DNA from: Isoetes taiwanensis
Lineage: Eukaryota; Streptophyta; Lycopodiopsida; Isoetales; Isoetaceae
Assembly (NCBI GenBank): GCA_021234155.1
Contig: JAJEKV010000234.1
Coordinates: forward strand, 310,001 to 374,000
Direction of reading: 5' to 3'
Length of the DNA: 64,000 nucleotides
A program made the position numbers and the translations under genes. This document shows positions 49,130 to 59,916 of this stretch, piece by piece (positions within the stretch are counted from its first letter, which is position 1; each line of letters opens with the position of its first letter). The notes beneath the pieces were generated by a model. The model made no database searches. It saw only the letters and a list, made by a program, of their open reading frames with translations, and was not told where the DNA came from.

Positions 49130-49440
49130 GCCCACCTGGGCTTTTCCACGACCATTATGGGGTCGTTTGGTTTGGGCAAATCGACTCTTTTCCTCGATTC
49201 TGGCGGGCCGCCTTGCCAAAGGAATGCGTTTGTGGTGACATTTGGCTTAATGGCTCCAAAAACCTCTCCATCTTCCTCCGGGTTACGTGGCTTATGTTAC
49301 CCAAGAAGAAGCTTTGCTTGCACGCTCACCGTGAAGGAAACTATTGCCTATCTTTGCTTGGGTCTCGGACTTCCCCATTCTCGCCTTCCTTTGAGATTAA
49401 CGAAATGGTCTCATTTAGTATCTCTTGAAGTGATATGATT
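49130..49440 (+). pseudogene. ABCG-type half-transporter fragment, frameshifted
   Basis: Across changing frames the sequence gives the order of a white/ABCG nucleotide-binding domain: Walker A remnant IMGSFGLGKSTL, ILAGRLAKG, GDIWLNGSK, YVAYVTQEEALLA and TLTVKETIAYL. ABCG proteins export lipids, hormones and wax or sporopollenin precursors at the plasma membrane. Here the Walker A reads GSFGLGKST instead of the usual GPSGSGKST, and at least three frameshifts occur within 300 bp. The signature motif, Walker B and the membrane part were not found. It is a dead 5' fragment. Confidence 0.75.
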
Positions 49441-49444
49441 TTTT

Positions 49445-50460
49445 TCCTATCTAAGGAAACTTCATTGCCGCCAGACCATTCATACCGCAGTTGGAGGCAT
49501 TTTCATTCTCTTAGGGATTTTTTTTTTTGTTTAAGATAAAACAAAGAAGGTATGCTTCCTCCCCGTTTCAGGTTTAAGCAAGGTGATTTGTTATTGAGGC
49601 TTGCAATTGTGAAGATCTTAATTTTTTTAGCATTGCATCTAATTCTCAATCATACATAGGAGATATTTAAGTTTTCTTGGTGTTTGGATGACACCATTAG
49701 GTATCACAAGCCGAGCGTTGAATTTATGCTCCATTTTCGAGTCTCAGATATTGCATGTCTTGCATTAAGCACATCCGGTTTCGGTGCGCGTCGCAAACAC
49801 GACCATCATGAATACAAAAGTTAAATTCTCTTTGGCTCTTCATGGCTTTGCTAGAAGAGTTGGGTTGTTGGCTATGTTTTGTATAAGGAAGCTAGAGATA
49901 CGAGTCCCTTAGTTACTTACGCAATGATCTCCTCCCTATGAGATCTGATGATCGGGGGTGCCCCAATCCTTCAAGAAGTGTGTTCCATCATAATCTTTAC
50001 TTTTCTTCTTTTATTGTAGTGAATAGGCCTTTTATCATGATTTTACAAAGTGTAGATATGATGGAGGACCTCATTAGAAGGATGTGCTTCATCCTTGCTA
50101 CTCTGTGAAGAAGCTATGGTGCTTAGCTAAGTCTCCAGATGTGTTTATATGTTTGAGTTTTGTTAGTTTTGTAGGCACAACCCATGATTAAACTTTCTTC
50201 TTGCTCCAAATATAAACAATTATGAGCTTTCATTTTAATTGCTAGAGAATAGCATTTGGCATTAGGGATGGGCATCCACTTGCTAGCATTCTCGTGGTGC
50301 ATAGTATCGGGGCCATGATTTATTGCCTTACCCCATCTTGGCGTAAGTATATCTGCTCGCTAAGCATTCATACTTACATGGAGCTAGACCTGGACCAACC
50401 TAAATATATGGCGTGGCGGGAATTGACCTTTACCTTTGTTTACCTTGAACATTTGGAATT
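49445..50460. other. Intergenic or intronic, nothing recognised
   Basis: No further ABCG blocks and no clear exchanger blocks were found. A 72-codon plus-strand frame at 50,294-50,512 has no motif. Confidence 0.35.
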
Positions 50461-51841
50461 TTGTCGGTCCAATTGGTTTATGCGGACTGGTTTGCTGAAT
50501 TTACACTTTTAAGGAACCTCTTTGCTCTTTGCATTTCGATTCAAATGCGTCTTTATGCGCTTTGGTTCATTGTTATCGATGTTGCTTCCACGGCCTTGGG
50601 CATTGGCGCTTCACTCTTCGTGCATTCTTTGCTGAAATTTATTGACATAAGGGGCGAGTATGCAAAGTTTGAGCTAGCATTTATTACGCCGCCAAGATAT
50701 GTGGCGTATCGATGACGAAATTTTTTCATTGGGGCATAATGGCTTTGTTCTTTTGTGGAATCTGCAATGCACATTATGGCTACTACAATGCCTCACAGGC
50801 ATAAAAAATTAGCTCAAAATATGCATTTGAAGCCCTCGCATTTTTGGCAGAGCTATTCGTTTTTGCATACTTGGGGATGCAAGTTGTGGTACTTTAGCAT
50901 GAAGTTGATGCAGGGCTGTTATTATATGTGTTAGCCCTTTGGGCTAAACATATGTATGAGTGGCATAGGCCACATGTATTCATCACATTGGACCACTTGA
51001 TCTAGGGCCCAGATTTAGCCCATATATATGGTAGGTGGCATATGCCACATGTATTTGTCATATTGGACCCCACAATCTATGGCCCAGATTTAGCCTAGAT
51101 CTGTGGAGGGTGAGATGTCAGTTAGGGTTAGGGTTTTGCTCTACTATTTAGAGAGAGCATTTCCTCTCATTGTTTAGGCTTTTGCTCACGTTTTGGAGCA
51201 CCTCCTTTTGGGACATCAATATGATTCTGTTTTGTTCATTCTTTGTTTTGTTCTTGTTCTTGGAGTTTCTTCCCACCTTCTTTTGTTGATCCATGAGCAT
51301 TTGTGGCAGCCTTGTGGCATCCGGCAGTCATGGACTGCTGCTGCAAGGTGATGCCAAGAACCCCAAACATCAACAATCTGCTTTACCTTTATGTCTTCTT
51401 TCAAGGGCGCTAAACATATTTCCGTTGTCATGGCTTGCGAACAAAGGAAGGTAATGAGAAAGATATCATTTGTCATATTCCTAAGCTTTATGGATTACTA
51501 TGTATACTCTAACCATACATGTCAGCAGGAGGCTGCCAATAACAAACTCAATGAAGGTCATGATGTGGCTATGTGGGCTCCGCGGTGCTATTGCTTATGC
51601 ACTTGCTCTTAACATCCCGACGCATAATCGATCGATTGAAACTGCAACGCTTTTTATTGTTGTAACGACCACGCTGATTTTTGGAAGTGCCACGGCTCCA
51701 ATGCTAAGGTTCCTAGGATTGGCATCAGATGCTCCTTTGAGTAATGCTAGGTGTTCTTTCCCCTTAAGCAATATGCCTTATGAGCTAGAGGACTCACATC
51801 ATGATTGGGACCAACACATTTTATCCGAAGTAGAGAATTGA
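50461..51841 (+). pseudogene. Na+/H+ exchanger (endosomal NHX-type) gene relic
   Basis: Plus-strand blocks in several frames follow the order of plant class II NHX antiporters: ALGIGASLFVHSLLKFIDIR (50,590-50,655), FELAFI, GIMALFFCGICNAHYGYY (from 50,733), EALAFLAELFVFAYLGMQ (50,829-50,897), RALNIFPLSWLANKGR with a following GGTAATG donor-like site (about 51,407-51,453), and an open exon (51,520-51,840) with MMWLCGLRGAIAYALALNIP, LFIVVTTTLIFGSATAPML and a hydrophilic tail. These proteins exchange K+ or Na+ for H+ in Golgi/endosome membranes and set luminal pH. Frame changes between the first blocks, and a TAG after VVVL where the next exon should follow, argue for a relic or a badly assembled gene. 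The N-terminal half is missing. Confidence 0.78.
51120..51140. repeat. Short telomere-like motif
   Basis: AGTTAGGGTTAGGGTTTTG contains two and a half TTAGGGT-type units. It may be a degenerate interstitial telomeric piece or simply a promoter telo-box in the other orientation. Confidence 0.4.
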
Positions 51842-52892
51842 TTGAATTCAGCTCAAAACCTATGCTCGATAAAACCGGGCGAAAGCACAAACATATCGCA
51901 CTTCTGCATAATGTGGTTCTTAATTTGTACTTGGTCATTTAGTTAATGATGTCAAATATCTCCATCATGTTGAAAGGAATGCAGTGAGCAATGATTTTAA
52001 GTATAAAATCACGGGTAGGAAAAGAAAATTACTTGATGAGAATCCACCACTACTGAGAATCCATTTCCGAGCATCGATTTATGCATACACATTGAAGTAG
52101 GTTTCTCACAAAGAGTGCCTCAAAGCATACAGTCATACTTGGTGACAAAGTACCATTGTAGTAGTCTACGGGATCTATATTGCACCAGCCTACTTTTCGA
52201 CTTGCATTTGCATACAAAGTGGTGAAATCGTTTTTGGACCGATCCAAACTTTCCTCCTCGCACATATCACCGAGAATAGTTGATGTTTGGTATGCAAGAG
52301 ATCTTGATTCTTCTAGATAGATTCGGACATATGTTCATTATATTTGCGTGGTGGGACAATGTGATGCGCACAATTTTAGAGTTGCATGTGCTAGAATTGT
52401 ACTTATGACTCACAATACCTATCAATCATGAAATGATTTAAGATGTGCGTTGTCAATTCAGTTCTACTTATGCTTGGATTTGATTTTGATAACATGTTTG
52501 GTTTATTTGGTCCTCTATATTAATACTTCCAAACAGTTGATCTTAATAAGTCTTTACTATAAATCAGCTCATCTACCCTTAGGGAACAGAGAACTTAGGT
52601 CAAACTTTGATCCCTCAAAATTGTCCTGGGATTTCTGAAAACTTTGATGCAATTTTGAAGTCCGATCCTGCTCATGGTCACATAAAATTACACTAAAGGC
52701 GATCGATAGAATACCAACACCATGGGATCATTCTTACAGTAAAGGTGATATACATGCGGCTACTTATGCGCTAGGCACTGCTACTATGTTTGAATATTTT
52801 TGTTATAATAAAAGATTACTGCACACTTTTCTCATTGCGGTCAAAACATTTACAGACTTCCAACCTATGCCCAGCAACGCTGGGCACCATTA
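51842..52892. other. Intergenic, nothing certain
   Basis: A short plus-strand piece encoding SAHLPLGNRELRSNFDPSK (about 52,565-52,620) looks protein-like but ends at a stop and has no partner. Otherwise AT-rich, without features. Confidence 0.35.
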
Positions 52893-53345
52893 CTAGTCAT
52901 CTATGTAAAAAGATTGCAACTTAGTACTGCCGTACGCGATGGCCATTGAAAGCTTTAAAACGCCTTGGATATGACTCTTCTTAAGCCTTAGCCCTCTTAG
53001 CCTGCCTCGGCTGATTCCATCTACAATCCAATTAACATTATTAATGCGACATTCAATAAGCTCTAGAAATTGCAAACTGCAATCTTGGGAAAAAACATCT
53101 AGTCCGTGTCCTTCTATTTCGAATCCGTCGAGACTAATTGAGCAAAGGTTACACTTTTTGCTCCTATTAAGAGCTTCAAAAATGGAATGGACCCAATTTT
53201 CATCATTTATGTCCTTACTTCTTTTGATCACTCGCAATCTGTCCAACCCACGCGTACTTTGCAGGAGATACGTAAGTTGTTCTATTTCCTTCTCCTCACA
53301 TATCCGGATGCAAACTTCTTCTATATATTCTCCGTCTTCAACGAT
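52893..53345 (-). CDS. C-terminal exon of a second LRR-like protein
   Basis: About 148 codons on the minus strand, ending at TAG/TAA near 52,893, encode LRR-like segments: CNLCSISLDGFEIEGHG, CSLQFLELIECRIN, GRLRGLRLKKSHI and TKLQSFYIDD. They are preceded by an acidic/basic segment, YIEEVCIRICEEKEIEQL. This resembles the RI-type LRR of the 47-48.6-kb gene but is not a copy of it. Upstream the frame runs without a stop into a C/T tract of about 300 bp that would add only Ser, Leu, Phe and Pro; I take the real exon to start at or downstream of that border. Whether the tract is intron, insertion or truncation point cannot be told. Confidence 0.5.
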   Translation of the reverse strand: MVEDGEYIEEVCIRICEEKEIEQLTYLLQSTRGLDRLRVIKRSKDINDENWVHSIFEALNRSKKCNLCSISLDGFEIEGHGLDVFSQDCSLQFLELIECRINNVNWIVDGISRGRLRGLRLKKSHIQGVLKLSMAIAYGSTKLQSFYIDD

Positions 53346-53652
53346 TTCAGAAGAGAGAAGAGAAAAAGGAGAGAAGGAAGAGAGAGGAGAGAGAAGAGAG
53401 AGGAGGGAGAAGAGAAAGAGAGAGAGGAATAGAAAAGAGAGAAAAATAGAGAGAGAGGGAAAAAATAGAGAGAGAGGAGAGAGATAGGAGAGAGAGAAGG
53501 GAAAAAGGGGAAAGAGAGAAGAGAGAAGGGGGGGAGAGAGAGAGAGAAAGGAGAGAGAGAGAGAGGAGAGAGAGGGGATGAAGAGAGAATAGAGAGTACA
53601 GAGAGAAGGGGAGAGAGAGCAGAGAAAGGAGAGAGAGGAGAGAGAGATGCTA
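53346..53652. repeat. Polypurine (GA-rich) tract 1
   Basis: About 300 bp of almost pure A/G on the plus strand (GAGAGGAGAGAGA with AAAAA interruptions), directly upstream of the second LRR exon on its coding strand. Confidence 0.95.
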
Positions 53653-53699
53653 GAAAAGGGAAGGGGCTCAGTCAAAAGTGTTAATGGGGTCCAATCGAA

Positions 53700-54045
53700 T
53701 CGCTCTGAGCTCTGGGCCGAGCCGAGGAATACTACAAAAAAGAAGGGCATGGGTTGGTCCAGATCGAGGCGAGGCCGGCCGGAGGCCGGCCGAGCCGAGG
53801 AATGGTGCAAAAGAAATAAGAAAATACCGCATGAATCACGAATGTAACTCCACCCCTATCGACGGCCTGCGTGGAGCCACTTGGCGCGATCCGGACGGCT
53901 CTAACGCGACCGCCTCACACGATCGAGCTGATCCCAGTTTCCCCCTTTTTTCCAACCACCATCCAAACTTTTATGTTGCATGTTGGATTCGAACCCAAGT
54001 CTAGCCCCCCATACCCCCCAAGTCTAGCCACTAAGCCAAGCATTT
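53700..54045 (-). mobile_element. tRNA-derived SINE-like element (copy 1)
   Basis: Read on the minus strand, TGGCTTAGTGGCTAGA (A box, 54,038-54,023) and GGTTCGAATCC (perfect B box, 53,995-53,985) form a Pol III promoter with 27 bp between. A body follows with CCGTCCGGATCGCGCCAAG, TTTTGCACCATTCCTCGGCT and paired CGGCC motifs. Two further copies at 59.4-59.8 and 62.1-62.3 kb share the order head, CCCGGATC...CCACGTGG part, CTCGGCTCGGCC part. No poly(A); the 3' side runs into purine/pyrimidine tract. Confidence 0.65.
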
Positions 54046-54650
54046 CTTCTTCAATAAAATATGTGGCTCAAACATAGTTAAGGTCGGTGCCCCAGGCCAT
54101 GTGCATGTCCCCCATGCCTATCAAAGGCTAGAATGTTGCCACATGGCACGATCTTGGCCATTGACAAGTGCATCCATCCAAAAATAGCAACTTTGAGATA
54201 GGAGAGAGAGAAGGAAAAAAGGGGAGAGAGAGAGAGGGGAGAGAGAAGAGAGAGAGAAGAGAGGGAAGAGAGACGTAAGAGAACAAAATAGGAAGCCCAT
54301 GCTTAGTTAAGGCTAGGGCAATGGAAATTCATTTGGTTAATTAAACCCCCCAAGTCTAGCCACTAAGCCAAGCATTTCTTCTTCAACAAAATATGTGGCT
54401 CAAACATAGTTAAGGTCGGTGCCCCAGGCCATGTGCATGTCCCCCATGCCTATCAAAGGCTAGAATGTTGCCACATGGCACGATCTTGGCCATTGACAAG
54501 TGCATCCATCCAAAAATAGCAACTTTGAGATAGGAGAGAGAGAAGGAAAAAAGGGGGAGAGAGAGAGAGGGGAGAGAGAGGAGAAAGAGAAGAGAGGGAA
54601 GAGAGACAGAAGAGAGAACAAAATAGGAAGTCCATGCTTAGTTAAGGCTA
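54021..54650. repeat. Tandem duplication, period 332 bp
   Basis: AGTCTAGCCACTAAGCCAAG at 54,021 recurs at 54,353, and the following sequence through the small GA tract and GGAAGCCCATGCTTAGTTAA (54,29x) is repeated to about 54,660. Each copy starts with the A-box end of the SINE-like head and includes a GA tract of about 80-90 bp (54,196-54,275 and 54,532-54,622). The second copy lacks the B box. Confidence 0.9.
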
Positions 54651-54693
54651 GGGCAATGGAAATTCATTTGGTTAATTAAAAGCCTTGATCCTA

Positions 54694-54716
54694 GAACCTT
54701 CTAGAATGTTCTAGAA
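54694..54716. promoter_or_regulatory. Five-module heat-shock element (copy 1)
   Basis: GAA, TTC, GAA, TTC and GAA triplets occur in strict alternation, each separated by two bases. This is a perfect extended HSE, the binding site of heat-shock factor trimers. The same arrangement recurs at 59,888-59,910 and 62,403-62,425 inside the same repeat family. Binding is not shown here. Confidence 0.7.
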
Positions 54717-54956
54717 TAAAGCTAGAGAGAGAAGAGGCAAAGACAGACGGGAGAGAGAGAGAGAGGGGGAGAGAGAGACGTAGAACACCTTAGCAAAAGC
54801 TAAACCAAGCAAAACCATATTTTAACTAACTCAATGTAGAATAGTATAATATGACCGTATCATATCTCTTCAAGAGTAGATTAAAATGCATTCAAACAAA
54901 CAGAAATAATTACTCCCTTCTACGAAGGCATCTTCTGTTGTTTAAATACGTCAAAG

Positions 54957-54960
54957 GTCA

Positions 54961-55008
<48 letters not shown>

Positions 55009-55968
55009 AAGAGACATGAGGGGGAGAGAAGGAAGAGACATGGGGGGGGAGAGAGAAAGGGAAAGAAGAGAGAGGAGAGAGAGAGGAGAGAGAAGAGAGA
55101 AAGGGGAGAGGGAAGAAAGAGGAGAGATAGAGGAGACAGAAGAGAGAGGAGGAGAAGAGAGAGAGAGAGAGGAATAGAAAAGAGAGAGAAAGATAGAGAG
55201 AGAGAGGAAAAATAGAGAGAGGAAAGAGATAGGAGAGAGAGAAGGGAGAAAGGGGAAAGAGAGAGAGAGGAGAAAAGCGAGGGAGAGGGTAAAGACAAAG
55301 AGAAGAGAAGAGAGAGGAGAGAGAAAGTGAGAAGAGACGAGAGAGAGAGAAGAGAGGAGAGAGAAAGAAGAGACAGGAGAGAGAAGAGAGACAGATGGAG
55401 AGGGGAGAGAGAGAAGAGAGGGAGAGACAAAGAGAGAGGAGAGAGAAAGAGAGGAGGGAGGAGAGAGAAGAGAGGAGAGAGAAAAGAAGAGAGAGGAGAG
55501 AAGAGAGACAAAGGGAGAGGAGAGAGAGAGAAGAGAGGGATAGACAAAGAGAGAGGAGAGAGAAAGAGAGGAGGGAGGAGAGAGAGAGAGGAGAGAAGAG
55601 AGGAGAGAGAAGAGAGAGAAGAGAGAGGGAAGAGAGGGGAGAGAGAGGGGGGAAAGAGAGAGAGAGAGAGAGAGGGGAAAGAAGAGAGATGAGAGAGAGA
55701 GAGAGGAGAGAGAAGAGAGAAAGGGGAGAGGGAAGAGAGAGGAGAGAGAGGAGGGAGAAGACAGAAAGGAAGAGAGGGAGAGAGGGGACAAATAGAGAGA
55801 TAGGAGAGAAAGAAGGAAAAAAGAGGAGAGCGAGAGAGGAAACAGAGAAGAAAGAAAAGAGGAAAAGACAGAGGGGGAGAGAGACGGGAGAGAGAGGAAA
55901 GAGGAGAGAGAAAAGAGAGAGAGATGGGGGGGGGGAGACACATGGGGGGAGAGAGAGAGAATGAATGA
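54957..55968. repeat. Polypurine (GA-rich) tract, about 1 kb
   Basis: Almost pure A/G on the plus strand, with an internal period of about 115 bp (GACAAAGAGAGAGGAGAGAG at about 55,426 and 55,541). It abuts the ATTC-rich 3' tail of the LINE. All three minus-strand frames are open because C/T sequence contains no stop codon. Confidence 0.95.
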
Positions 55969-55974
55969 ATGAAA

Positions 55975-58590
55975 TGTTTATTATTACGCCTACTGAGACC
56001 ATCAGGTCTATCAGACGTTCAGATTATCCTCTACATCAAACCAATCCTCTAGTGAGCTTCCACAGTCAGAAGCATCATCTATCTCCTCACTCATCCCTTT
56101 CTCAATTATATCATTTTGTAAAAGAACCTCAATACTAGCAATAAAAGTTTGTCTAATTTTCAGTACATCGATGATAAAATTACCAACAGTGGATGGTGGC
56201 AAGCTAAATAAATCTGCCAATGTGCCATGGACTCCATATCTCTGTCTCAAGGTCTCATATGCTGGGCATAAAAGAAGGGCATGCACCTCATCCTCAACCT
56301 CATCCTGACCACAGACCTTGCAGACTCGCCTGTCCCTCGGTATGTTCCTCCATCTTCCTTCCTCTATACCCAAGTGATGGGAGCTCAGACGCATGCGCGA
56401 GATCTCCTTGCGCTTCAGGATGGATATGTCACTCTTCAAGTAATATGCCTCCTGTTTCATGTGATTACGATAAGCCTCCATCTTTGTTTTGGGGTTTAGC
56501 CAGAGTACAGCACGGATTCCTGCAATCACCCATTCTCTTATCTCCTTAGGCGGACAATCTTCAATTTTCAAGTTCCATTTCAGCAACCATTCCCTAACAT
56601 TCTTATACCAACCATTTGATTCGCTTTCCTTCATTGCTAGGTAGGGCAGTCTACTGTCATCTAGAGCCTTAACTTTCTGCACATATACCAGTGTCTGGAT
56701 AAGGGCTTCACTTTCGAGAGGAATCATACCACACTCTGCCAACATCATCTCATACGGGGTTTGTGTCTTCACTCCAAGTTCAATACACAGGAATCTCTTT
56801 TGAATTCTTTCCAATTGACTCCACAAACACGCCAAAGAACCCCCGACCCCATACTGCGAACCATACAAGCATCACCTGGGACCTGGACCAAAACTTTGTA
56901 GAGCATCTTCTTGAGACCCAAATTCAAGATATGTGCTTTCCCACAACTCATCTGCATAGCATAGAGTGATTTAAGACCGCCATTTGTTCTCTGCTCAATG
57001 CACTTGTTCCATCTGAAATTCTTATCAAGCATTAACCCCAAGTATTTGTATGTCTCTGTAGAGTCCATCTTTGCCCCTTTATAATAGAAGTCTCGATTCT
57101 TTCTGGAACCCACTACCATGATTTTAGACTTAGACAGATTCACTTTCATGCCCATAGCATCAGAAAAATCAGCCAACGTATCAAGATGCTTTTGAAGCCC
57201 TGCTGGTTGCTTCGAGATAAGTACTACATCATCCAAGATACAAATGTAAGAGCAAGTATACCCCCTGCAATAGAAGTGCCTGGCCCACCTTGCTCCACAA
57301 TCCATTCTTCTAACCCATCAATAAACAACCCAAACAATGTTGGAGACAAGGGGCAGCCCTGTTTGACACCCACATTACTCACTATCACACTATCACACGC
57401 ATCTCTGAAGGGCAAGGATAGTTCTACCAAAGACCTTTCATATACTAACCCGGTAGCGCCTCAGCATCTAATCGGGATATTCAATTTTTTCATTCTTTCC
57501 AACAAGCATTCTCTAGGAACCATATCAAATGCTTTACTAAAATCAATGAACGCAAGATATAGAGGTTGTTTCTTACCCTTTACCGCATCCATTGCAACTC
57601 TGAGAGTGACCAAGTGGTCAATGGTGGAGTGCTTTTGTCAAAACCAGCCTGCCCATTAGCTCTCAAATCATGTTCTTCAACCCATTTAACAATCTTAGAT
57701 TCTAGTATTGATGCAAAAAGCTTGGAAAATATACTAGATATCAAAATGGTTCTCAGAATTATTAATATCAAACTTATCACCTCCTTTGAAGATCTAAGAC
57801 CACTCTATTGACTTGCCATGTTTCGTGGAAACCTTCACATAACGCCATATTAAACATCTTCATGAGAGGTTCAATCAGCTGGTCTCCCCGCCCATTTTAA
57901 CATCTCTCGCCACAACTCCACGCCGCATCGCCAGCTTTTACCATTAGCAAGTTTTGCAACTCCAACCGTGACATCCTCAATCGTGGATAAAAGGCCCCTC
58001 TCATCCTCGCTCCATAACCATTTTTATTCAACCCCATCCAATTGATACAATTTCTTAACGTGCTGAAATAACTCTATGGCATTAAATGTTGGAACATCTG
58101 CGCTTTTCATTTTCATTCGGTTCCAGAAGCTTTTAGGTTCCCGTATCAGATCATACATATGTCTTACTTGGCTTTCTCAGAGAAATTGTCTCTTTTCTTT
58201 TAATGAGAGACATACTCCTTCTTTTTTTAGCTTTTATCCCCGCTTTTTGCCGCTGATATTCTCTACGCTTTGGCCTTACAAGAGTCATCATACCAACTGT
58301 TACATGGCAGCCCCTTTGCTTTCCGTTTATGTGTGAAAGTGTGTACTGCTGCATTAAGGAGAAGCTGTGTAATCTGACTATCCATGTCTGCTATTGTCAT
58401 CATGCTCCCTAGCCTTGACACCCCTGCTTCACAAGCTGCTTTATAAATATCTCCTTTCTTAGGGTCCACCCTCACGTAATTTTGATGATCAATGTTCTTA
58501 ATGTAACTGCATTATTACCGATATCCAAATGAATATTATTGGGACATGATCCCATTCATTCTTTGGTCCCAAACTTTTAACCGCTTTTAA

Positions 58591-58600
<10 letters not shown>
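55975..58600 (-). mobile_element. LINE (non-LTR) retrotransposon, frameshifted and 5'-truncated
   Basis: On the minus strand the order is: C-terminal remnant of an apurinic endonuclease domain (WDHVPII, about 58,535); GLPCNSWYDDSCKA; reverse-transcriptase blocks with ILISSIFSKLFASILESKI, ANGQAGF (57,650), GVKQGCPLSPTLFGLF (57,370), LDDVVLISK (57,220), GMKVNLSKSKIMV and YLGLMLDKNFRW; then a 285-codon C-terminal part (56,868-56,011) with a CxxC..H..C zinc-knuckle-like motif near residue 185. The catalytic box reads ILDD rather than YADD or FADD. Several frameshifts separate the blocks, so it is inactive as assembled. The 3' end is a short (ATTC)n tail, typical of LINE retroposition, touching the GA tract. 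The 5' end stops at a GT/GA microsatellite. Confidence 0.88.

Positions 58601-58668
<68 letters not shown>
58591..58668. repeat. Compound (GT)n(GA)n microsatellite
   Basis: About 8 GT units followed by about 30 GA units, at the truncated 5' side of the LINE. Confidence 0.95.
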
Positions 58669-58670
<2 letters not shown>

Positions 58671-58724
58671 GAGAGCAAGAGAGAGAGAGTGTATGTGTGT
58701 GTATGCTACCCATGATAGTAAGTG

Positions 58725-59335
58725 TGAGTAACATCCTCATAGATGATACTTTAGTAGGGCATGTATACGGTAGCAGGTGTGAGTAAACTCCTCATGCATG
58801 GGTGTCAAGAAATAGATATGGTGAAGGTCCTCATGGGTGTAGATGTCGTATGGGTCCTCATGGATGTGTGAGTATGCTCCTCATGTATGATACTTTGGAC
58901 ATATAGAGGTTGTAATTGGAAATAGTAGGATGGTAGAGGTGTAAGTAGGCTCTCCATGGATAATAAACTCCTCTTGCATGGATGCCAAGTAATAAACGTC
59001 GTAAAAGTCCTCATGGGTGTAGATGTGGTATTGGTCCTCATAGTTGTATATGTGAGTATGCTGCTCATGGGTGGTTGACCAATGGATGCTTAGTAACATA
59101 GGAAGTTTCTTGAATATATAAGGGTTGTACTTTGAAATCCATAGTAGACGTAGTAAGCTCCTAATAGGTGATACTTTAAAAGCAGTAATAGTTGTGGGTA
59201 AGCTCCCAATGGATGATACATTGAAATTGATAGTCGCTGTAGTAAGTCTGAGTCAGCTTTTAATGGGTGAGACTTTGGAGATGGATGATACTTTGAAATT
59301 GGTAGTAAATATGACTAAGCTCCTCAATATGTGAT
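58725..59335. repeat. Degenerate tandem repeat (TGAGTANNCTCCTCATGGRTG type)
   Basis: Motifs GTGTGAGTAAACTCCTCATG, CCTCATGGGTGTAGATGT and GATGATACTTTGGA recur about every 60 bp, with a larger period of roughly 180-190 bp (CAAGAAATAGATATGGTGAA against CAAGTAATAAACGTCGTAAA). No coding meaning. Confidence 0.75.
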
Positions 59336-59369
59336 GTATGACACTTTGGAATTAGCACTAGGACTACAT

Positions 59370-59815
59370 GGGTGGGCCCAAACCGAGGCGAGGCCTCGGC
59401 CGGCCTCGGCCGAGCCGAGGAATAGTCCCAAGGATGTCCAAACCGAGGCGAGGCCCCGAAGGGGCCGAGCCGAGGAAGGGTGCAAAAAAAAGTCACATAG
59501 GTGGGCCCAAACCGAGGCGAGGCCCCGGAGGGGCCGAGCCGAGGAATGAGTATAAAAGAAAAGGGCCCTACGGGCAAAGGAGTATAAAAGAAAATAGCCA
59601 AGGAGTGAGTGAGTCTCAGGTGCCTCAGATTCCACGGCAACCGACGGTGGGGAGGAGGCCACGGGCTTGATCTCTACCGGCCCATGGGCCTTGGACTCTC
59701 AAAAGCTTCTAAGTTTGATGGACAAAATTTTTTTGGTTTACCATGGACTTGAACCCTGGACATTGCCCCCCAAACCCCCCACCCTTACCACTAAACCAAC
59801 CAGTCTTTTCTTAAA
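59370..59815 (-). mobile_element. tRNA-derived SINE-like element (copy 2)
   Basis: Minus-strand A box TGGTTTAGTGGTAAGG (59,798-59,783) and perfect B box GGTTCAAGTCC (59,755-59,745), 27 bp apart. The body contains three copies of a GC-rich block (CCTCGGCTCGGCC...GCCTCGCCTCGG) at about 59,379, 59,440 and 59,507, each an inverted repeat. The heat-shock element lies about 90 bp upstream of the A box. Confidence 0.68.
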
Positions 59816-59887
59816 GGAAAGTCCATGCTTAGTTAAGGCTGGGGCAATGGAAATTCCTTTAGTTAATTAAAAGCCTTGATGATCCTA

Positions 59888-59910
59888 GAACCTTCTAGAA
59901 TGTTCTAGAA
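59888..59910. promoter_or_regulatory. Five-module heat-shock element (copy 2)
   Basis: Perfect GAA/TTC alternation with 2-bp spacing. It lies between the long CT tract and the tRNA-like head when read on the minus strand. Confidence 0.7.
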
Positions 59911-59916
59911 TGAAGC

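Noticed and set aside
54920-56002. Minus-strand open frames of 327-360 codons in three phases
   Set aside because: Same C/T compositional artefact as in the 2.1-kb tract.
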